Of a stretch of DNA of 64,000 bases, positions 55,797-64,000 are shown in pieces. Numbering within the stretch: position 1 is the first letter of the stretch; each line of letters opens with the position of its first letter. Below the pieces are notes generated by a model that was given only the letters and a program-made list of their open reading frames with translations, did not search any database and was not told the DNA's origin. Source of the stretch: Brachyhypopomus gauderio (taxonomy: Eukaryota; Chordata; Actinopteri; Gymnotiformes; Hypopomidae); the NCBI RefSeq assembly GCF_052324685.1, contig NW_027506890.1:1537039-1601038 (forward strand). The letters are read 5' to 3'. Both the position numbers and the translations under genes were made by a program.

Positions 55797-58700
55797 ATAC
55801 AAGAGAGTTCCCTTTTTAATCTGGCTTTAACCATTTAGAAAATATTAACCACAGGTGTTTCAGTTCTTGTTTCACTTTAGAGATTATTAAGAATGGATAA
55901 TGACATATGTCTAAAGCAGTGCAGTACTGTATATTTTGCTGTTTGATGTCTTCAGATTCCTGTCTCAAACCTTCATCGCACATGTAATCGTCAGTCTTTT
56001 CTCTAGGTGTTACTTCACCAACTCTAAAGTGATGTTGATAATCCGGCCCAGATTAGAATTACTGAGAGACTCTTCACACTGTCCCAGGAAACACAAGCTC
56101 GTGCTGTTCTGTGTTCCAGCCTAAAGATCTTCACAAGCAGGGCTTTGTAGTTCATAATCCTCTTGCCCTGTGCTCTCCTCACTCTCTGGCACTCTGTGAA
56201 AGGCTTGCAGCTGGGCGTAAATGTGGGCCTGTATCGCATAACAAAGATTTGATTCAGTTTTGATGTCAGAGTTGACATGAAGAGTGACGCATAGATGAAA
56301 ATTGTTATGATGGACTAATTGGATGGGCTTTGGTAAGTGTAGTGTGGAAGACCACCATGCTGTGATGCATTCTGACCAATAGAATGGTTTATCCACACAG
56401 AGAGGCGATTTGTACTGATCCATCGGCAAGCTAGCAGAACCTCTAGCTTGCATTCACACTGCAGAGATCTGGCGCAAGGGGAAAAATATGTTGTATAGTC
56501 AAAAAAATAAATGTTTAGTAACAAAAGTTGGCTGAACAAGCAGAATCTTCTCTGATTGTCTGTGTGCCGCTTCTGTGATGGGTCTATCCAAAGACAGCTG
56601 TATCCTGGCTCTGATTCTTCATCTGTACTAGCAGAGGGGAAAGTGATAGCAGCAGGATCTCTGCTAGTCTAAATCACATCTGCTCTGTTTTGAGGATCCA
56701 CACCTGCCTCTGGGCTGTGGTGCTTAGACAAACTGAAATGCTTAAACGTCATTTTGACACTGCACACAAATTCCAAACCCTTTAGAGGTCGTGAGTCACT
56801 TTATCCATATTGGACGTGATTCACTGTCACTTCATTTTACAGAACTCACTTGGGGTGGGATAATTTAACTTGGAAAATTTTCAGCACTTGGTATCGGGCT
56901 AATTTAATGTCTGGCCTTTTTGCCAAATTAAGCACAGGAAGTTGGTGTGTTTTGGAGTATCCTACATTTGGTGCAGTCATTTCTGCACATCTGTGAAAAC
57001 AAAATTAAGCTTCTGTGGTTTCCATGTATTACAGTACTCTATTATGGCTTCATTAATTAGTTAACTGAATTCTAAAACATTGTGTTGTGTTGACGATTAG
57101 GAAGATTTGCACTTACAAACTTGTCAGTGGAGAACAAAGCAAGAGGTTGGAGATGAGGCAGTGAAATATAGACTTAATGAACAGTTTTCCATTATAGCAA
57201 GACTAGTCAAGATTGATGGTGTGTTATACCCTAAGTAAATCATCCATGACGTTGCATACTTTGTAGGCTAGTAGTTAAATGGTTTGCCTTTTCTCTTCCT
57301 CTGGTGTATATGAAAAAAACCTTGGTTGCCAAGTAGAGCATTTTTTGTCAACCAATCCTTCTGTGCAAGGAATTCAACTTGAGCCCACGTTGTATGTATG
57401 TTGCGTAACCCAGGAAGATCTGGCAGCATCACACGACGGACTCCGCCACCTACCAGGCCTTCCGTCTCGCAGCCGGAGAAACCTTTGAATGTGTTGCTTT
57501 AATAATTCATCAGCTCTGGACCTGAGCTTTCTGTCTCCATTGTTCTCCTCTCAGGAACGGAGGGGGAAATTAATTCAGGCTGAGTTCAGGCAGGCTCTTT
57601 GGGAATTGGCCGAATCTCTGCATGGAGGGGTAATGGAGTTTATTGTTCTCAGACTCCCCCATTCACATGTACAGGGCCCCTCAACAGGCCTGACGGATCA
57701 CACGGCCCTGTTTACAGAGAGAGGGGAAAGAAACACGACCAACCATGCTGGACTTTCTCTTTTTTTTCCCCCATCCTCTCGTCACCTTTGTCAAGATGTC
57801 GCACATTGCTTTGTTTGCTGCCCGTTAAAACATTCCCACAAGCGTGCAATTAATCGCAGAGATATCCGCAATGAACTTGGAATGTGCATTCACTCACCTT
57901 GATTGTTATTTCAGAGACAGTTTTACACTTTCCTCACAGAAATCCCCTGCCTAGCAAGGGAAGGTTTGCGAGAGCCTCACTGACCTGCATACCAACATAG
58001 GGGGAACGAATTTTGGGTTTGTATAAGATGGAATGGGCTTCTTTGTTTCCAGCTAGGCTCTGTTCGCCCAGTGCAGCATTCTTGGTGCTCTTCAGATTTG
58101 AATAAGTCACTGTCAATTCTGCTTTTCACTTAGAATTCATATCAGGTTCAGTTCCTCCGTCTCTTTTGGTCTGACGGTGTCTTGGCTCCACCTTTTTGTG
58201 AGCTTGGTTTTAAAGTGTTTTACAGCCATGCCTGAGTACTTTACCTAGCAGGAAATGGGAGCGTCCTGCTGTTACATGGTTATTCATTAAAAGGGAGCAT
58301 GTGACCCACTTATGTTGGGTTGGTGGAGTCAGACACTGTTTGACTAATCACACTTTACCTCCATCTGTCCATATAACGTTACTGTGCGCTATAGGTCATT
58401 GATTTTCATTATTTGTAGTGTTCCAGTCACTTTTTTTTGTAGCATGTCATTACAAACAAATGGAGTTCATATTCTGGCATATAATGACCTGTCATTTGTG
58501 CTGGGAGCACAGAGGGTTTAGCACACTGGTAAGATTCTATTACAGTAGAATGCCAGGGATGGTCACATTTGATTGACTCTCCCATTTGCCCTGGTGTCCT
58601 TTTCCCTTTTATCAGGCAGAGAAGGGAGAGAGCACCACTTCTTCAAAGTCACCTTCGGAACGCTATCTGCATGGGGGTGGGGGCTAATTTCTAGGCTCTT

Positions 58701-60824
58701 GTGTCTTTAAACTGAGGTTAAGTCGGTACAGGAAGTGGGGGTGGTGTGTGTGTCAGCCCCCTCCTTTCCCAAATCTCTAGCCAACACAAAGGGGCCGTCT
58801 TGCAGTACAAACTGCTCTTAATTAAACGGCCATCAGAGATGAGTTGCAGCAGTGGTGTCCCTCTCCTGTAACCTCTCCAGATGTTTCTAAATCAGCGTGA
58901 GCTTCCAACATGGCCATGCTAATGATTTCCAAATGATGTCCGCCTCATCCGCCCCCGCCCGTGATAACGCTGCTGTACTGGTGCTGCCCCATTGAGAAAT
59001 AAAAAATGCAGCTTTTCGAGCATTCAGCCTCGTTAGCCTTATTAAATCTGAACGTCACGCTGTCATTTAAGGAGAATGTGGCACAAGAATGCGCATCGCA
59101 ACTTCAGATTTTTCTGCACTTTAACGTCAGTGGTTCTGCAAGATGATTCATGATTCATGTGTTACAGTTCATCAGCTTTACAGTTTTCAGCTATATAATC
59201 TATTGCATTCTGTTTGGACACATAGAGGAATGTGTACGGCAATGCGCCAAGCTATGCTGAAACACTTATCTTGTGCTTATGCTTGGGTTCATATATACTC
59301 CCCTCTAAGCCATTACATTCTTATGGCAAGGAAATGCTAAAGGATAAAAAAAATGTCTGTCCTGAATCCTGCCAATGGACATCTATAGATGCGTTTTTAT
59401 AGTGTTCCTTTTAAAGAGGTCTTCAGCAAGGGGCAGAGCTCCGTGGCAGGTGATCTGGACAGTCCTGCTCTGTGTGGGGAGGATTCTGGGCCTTTTGAGT
59501 CCTCCTGTTCTCGCTGGGCTCCAGCCAGACATGGCGCTTCCTCCTCTGCTCAGGCAAATGGTGCCGCTCACCTGTGGCCCAGGTGTCGTCCCAGTGCCTG
59601 TCTGTTGACCACTGTGCCTCATGGTTGTAATGGTATTCACATCTACGTTCGGTTTGCCCGTTTTGCCTCATTGTTGTTTTCTGTCTCAATCTCTATATAT
59701 CTCTATCTATCTAATATAATATTTATCTAATATAAAATAATATATGCTGTGTGTGTGAAGTGAATCACACGTACACATAATTTCCATTTCTAATTATGCT
59801 ATTTGGAAAATAGCAAGTAGGATCTGTTTTTAGACTCAGAACAGCTGTTACTAATCTTGGAAAGCATGTAAAGGAAAAAAAAAATCCCATGTAATGCAGA
59901 CTTCTGCGTAGAGCTCCTCTTTAAGGTGAAGGTAACGTTTGGGCCTGGACGCCTGGCCCGGCACGCGCCACCGGCAGCAGTGTCTGCTCGGAGAGTCCGC
60001 TCGGACCGAGGCACCACGCCGACTCCTGGAGGCCTCGTCCTCCGTGGTGTCTCCAGCGATGCAGGAAGGAAGCCTGTCCCTGCCTTGGCCTGCCTGCCAA
60101 AGCCCTAATCTGTTGCGGATGTTCGGAGACTCTCCGTGTCCCCCTCCTCACAGAGGAGGATCTGTTACAACAACCCCATGACTTCAGCTCGGTGTCTCGT
60201 GAGACGCAGGGCTTCCCGCCCTTCAGGGCATCGGCCTTGAGTGGCCGAGTTTCTCACTAACATCTCCCTTCTCACTCTTTTTAAGGGTGAATCTACGTCT
60301 GAGTTTGTTTCACGTGTATTTGTCAGGAAAGGCACTGTAAGATCCCTTAAGAAGGATCAGGAGAGGTGTGAGTCGAGTGTTGCTCATAGTTTATCCGGTT
60401 TTACTGCAAGGCTCGAGCCTGACAGGAAATGAGGTGGCCTGCTAGAGATGATTGGTGGAATTTGGCTCTGATTGTGCTGCGTATAGCCTTAAATGAGCGC
60501 ATCACGCCTGAATCATTTGGCCTGGTTTGGTATGATCTCCTCGCTGGGCTGCACCAAGAAAGGCTTCCTCTGGGTCTAATGAAATGTGCACTGGAGTGTG
60601 TTGGATGAGGTGCTAGTGGGTTTGGGTTGTATTAGCAATGCTTCAGAAGCCATTAGATGAAGGAGGTGCAAATAATGTGAGGTGTTGACAACACTGTCAA
60701 AGGGTGAGAACTCACTGAGGTTGACAGGGTTGGTGGGGGATCTTTGAAAAATTAAATCTGACAAGTGTGTGGAAATAGCAGCAGTCTGTTTGTCACTTTT
60801 GTTACTTCAACAAGTTATGTGGTG

Positions 60825-60826
<2 letters not shown>

Positions 60827-60908
<82 letters not shown>
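60827..60908. repeat. (GT)n microsatellite
   Basis: About 40 uninterrupted GT units. Confidence 0.95.
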
Positions 60909-60910
<2 letters not shown>

Positions 60911-63833
60911 AGACTAGACTCCAAGTGTGGGCTCTGGCCTTCTGAATAATGGTGACTTCCAGGAAACGTTTTACCTGCCCTTGTCGGTCAGAATACCTAA
61001 ACAAACATTAAACTGCTTCACCTTTTGGGCCTCCTGTCTATGACACAGCAGCATTCCATGTAATGTGCTTGCTGCCCACAAAGATGCCTGAGTAAAAATA
61101 TACAAACATGCATACTTTTGCAAAGAAAAGTAAACTAATTTAAAGCAGGAAATCTCTTTGGAATTTATTGCTGTTTCCTACCATTAATCTCTCTGAGATT
61201 TTATCTAGTGCAATGCAAGCATGTGATTATTAAAGCTCTTTAAGGTTTATTTACACAAAGACATAAACATTGTAGCTGCATTATACATTGCTTTTACTGA
61301 CAACGCATCCTGGGGAAATCAATTTAAATGAATGTATATGTATATAGCAGTAAAGAGCTGCCCCTCTGTAACCTCTAACCACATGACATTTTTACCACGA
61401 TGCATCTGTCTGCCTTATGATCCAGTCTTCCTAGTTTTGTCCGAGTCTGCACTAACCTGACCAAGATCAGGAAGCATCAGCATTAATTAACTTAAATCTT
61501 TTAATGACTTCAAATAAGCCCACTGCTTTGTGGCCAACTGCTGTGAGTGCAGGATCAGATGTCGGCGTTTTATGGTAACCACAGCCGAACTGTTGTCAAA
61601 TAACACAACGGTCACTTATAATAGTCACTTCTGTGTTTGTGACCGCATATTGGATTCATACTAAGTCGACCAAATACTAAGAATGCCAGATTGACAGGAG
61701 AAGTTTAGGAGAAGTTACTGCTCATGACCAAGAAGTGATTCCCTACCATGACAATTAAGGACCATCTCCACCTGAACAGGTGACACGTCAGTACGAGTTG
61801 AATAGGATCCTCACGTCCTTTCTGAGCAGAAGTGTCGGGTGGAGTGGGCACTCCTGTGCAGGGCATTGCTAGCGAACCTGAGGATCATCTTCTGATCTTA
61901 TGGTGGCTGTGGACTCTTGCCACATGTCTGGCGGTGGTGTTATTCGACCCAGTGTGGTCCAGCTAAGCTGTGTACCTCGCAGTTACTTTTCATTCGATTG
62001 GAAACCGCCACCTCCAGGTGCCTTTGGGCCTGCGGTGGCGCCCTGCTAGCAGTATGTGGTGTCCATCCGCCCCCGCTGTCCTGGTGTGGTTACCAGCACC
62101 ACCCACGTGAACATTTGAAGATGAGTGTGTAGACGAGTAGATGTATTATGACTCAATTTAATTATATGTCGCATTGCAACATCGTCTGGTTTATTATGAA
62201 ATGGGTACGTTGAATGTTGACGTTTGCATGTGCACAAATACCTGTTTGGTGCGTACTGCGTTTAATGGCTAATGCTGCTAACGGTAACACTGGTTGCTAA
62301 ATTTAACATGTCTGCCTGTGTGAACTGGCCTGAAGATACAGCCTACACTCCTGCTGCTTCCCAGAGGAACGTGTTAGTCGGGCTGTGCCCTGTACAGAGC
62401 ACTGAAGCATTATCATGAGTTAGTACTCATGAGTTAACTTTCCAAACAGAGGTGTGTGTGGGTGGATGTCTGCATATGTACGTGTGCTTCTCCGTCTCTG
62501 TTTTGTGCCTCTCGTCCGCTTCTCCACCCTGCACGCTTCATTCTCTGGCTCAGAAACAATCATGACCTCACCATCTCCAGGACAGATGGCCGAGGGGTCA
62601 GCCGCTGTCTGCTCTCGGCCGCCCTACAGCTGAGGGCCAGTAGTGGTGCCAGCTGGGCCCCTTTTAAGCCTGAAAAACATAGCCTGACTCTTTTTTTCCT
62701 TTTCTCTCTGCCGTCTTTCGACTTTGCCATGTGGTAATTACACATGTCACTGTGGCGGTCAAGTAGCCACACTGTGTTTCTGCCATATTCTGTTCTAAGC
62801 TTAGGAGCTTCCTGTGGTTTCTGCATCAGCTGTAACATTTAATTACAGTAGATAATTCCGTTTCATTGAGCAAATGTGATTTATGAGCGACCAAGAGACA
62901 TTCTGGCTCTTTATAAAATATGTTTTCTAGTACATTGTGCATGTAAGTACACCAAAAATATAATTACTTCAATGTTTAAACATATAACTTTAGGCCACAG
63001 GCATAAGAAAAGTGCTTTCCTCCGACATCTTTGGCCTGTAAAAGGGGAGAGCAGTGCCTGCACAGCGCAGTACGAGTATCTGTGTACCTTCTGCCTGCAT
63101 CTGCGCCCCTCCGTTCACGTCCGTATGCGCATGGACAGAGCTGCAGGTTTAAAGGGAATGACTTCAGCCCTCAGCTGAATGGCTAACGTCCTGCTAACGT
63201 CCTGTCTCCGCACGTTGTGGTTTGATGTAAAGGAGCATGAGGATTTATACACTGTCCATGGCCCCTCAGATGGTGACACACACACACACACATTTTTCAC
63301 AGCCCCTGTGGATCTTGGCTTGGGGACGTCAGCAGTAGCGTTTGCTGTGTAAACATGCACTATGACCAGAAGCACACCAGGACCTGCCCACTTCCTCTCC
63401 AGTGGTGGTTTCCCGCTGAATGTAAACCATTTTTTTTGTTTATTGCCTTCTGCGGCTTTGTGATTGTGTTCTGATTTCAAAAGCCTGACACCTTGGGGAA
63501 TTAAAAAATCATCACTTCTGCCGACCGCTGACCTCTGCAGTTATTCTTGAGAGAGAATTTCAGAAATTCAATTCTTCTTTCGAAGCCGCCAGTGTTTTTT
63601 TTTTTATTTTTTTTTTCCCTTTAGTTCACAATTAGCTTCTGCAAAGCCACACGATTGCCAACCACTTTGCAGTATGAGCATGACACAACACGTTTCTTAA
63701 TTCACTCAGTGGCTGTGCCCTTGGGTTGCTCTTTGCCCCGTGGGCCGATCGCCAGAATGCGCGAGTTACGATCTGGACGTGAGGCGCATGTGATCTAATG
63801 CAAAGTGTCTGGAATAACCAGATACCGAAAATG

Positions 63834-63860
63834 CCCCCCCCCCCCCCCCCCCCCCCCCCC
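63834..63860. repeat. 27-base C homopolymer
   Basis: An uninterrupted C run. Long C runs are error-prone, so the exact length is uncertain. Confidence 0.85.
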
Positions 63861-64000
63861 TCCTCTTCCTCACCACCTCTCTTGGCTTAATGTTCCAGCC
63901 CAGAACACAGCACTAAGGATCCGCAGAGCTGGTGTTTACCCAGCGGCCCCCCCTGAGGACCTCCCTGCTAGGGCTTCCTGTATCCGGCTATCGCTTTCAG

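Larger units (their letters stand above)
52479..64000 (+). other. probable long first intron of the F-BAR gene
   Basis: 11.5 kb without a supported exon. Notable contents are a SINE at 55.6 kb, a (GT)n tract at 60.8 kb, a C run at 63.8 kb and a repeat-free, enhancer-like stretch at 58.6-59.1 kb. Very long first introns are usual in FNBP1-family genes. Confidence 0.45.

Overview
The window is nuclear DNA from a bony fish, almost certainly a teleost. Genes are split by GT-AG introns, tRNA-derived SINEs and an L2-type LINE of fish type are present, Gypsy and hAT remnants occur, and simple repeats are dense. Nothing suggests bacterial or organellar DNA. The species cannot be named from the sequence alone.

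Layout. (1) 0.7-2.0 kb, plus strand: a small two-exon gene for a two-pass membrane protein of TMEM51 type. (2) 5.8-17.2 kb, minus strand: an unrecognised multi-exon gene. Four consecutive exons (16.1-17.2 kb) have matching phases, and a repeat-containing terminal part lies at 5.8-6.75 kb. The roughly 9 kb between them is filled by an L2-like LINE into which a foldback element, a complete 5.4 kb Gypsy retrotransposon and a solo LTR have inserted. (3) 17.7-22.6 kb: two further retroelement-like blocks, one an LTR with acidic ORFs on the minus strand, the other a promoter-like segment followed by a 1.5 kb coding-type minisatellite on the plus strand. (4) 23.5-47.8 kb, plus strand: the whole of abl2 (Arg tyrosine kinase), with two alternative first exons about 15 kb apart (24.1 and 39.4 kb), eight compact SH3-SH2-kinase exons (40.1-43.5 kb), a linker exon and a large last exon with the actin-binding tail. 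Nine internal splice junctions can be placed to the base. (5) 47.8-52.4 kb: probable abl2 3' UTR and intergenic sequence. (6) 52.455 kb: a 24-base coding first exon that fits the FNBP1/FNBP1L (TOCA) F-BAR family. The rest of the window would be its first intron.

ABL kinases and TOCA-family proteins both act on actin remodelling, so their adjacency is of interest, though it may reflect ancestral linkage only (FNBP1 and ABL1 are near each other on human 9q34). The TMEM51-like gene and the unknown gene are tail to tail. The unknown gene and abl2 are head to head, and the CpG-rich stretch at 23.5-24.6 kb could serve both.

The most unusual material is the nested transposon block and the multi-frame-open minisatellite. 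No wholly new biological system can be demonstrated from the sequence alone.
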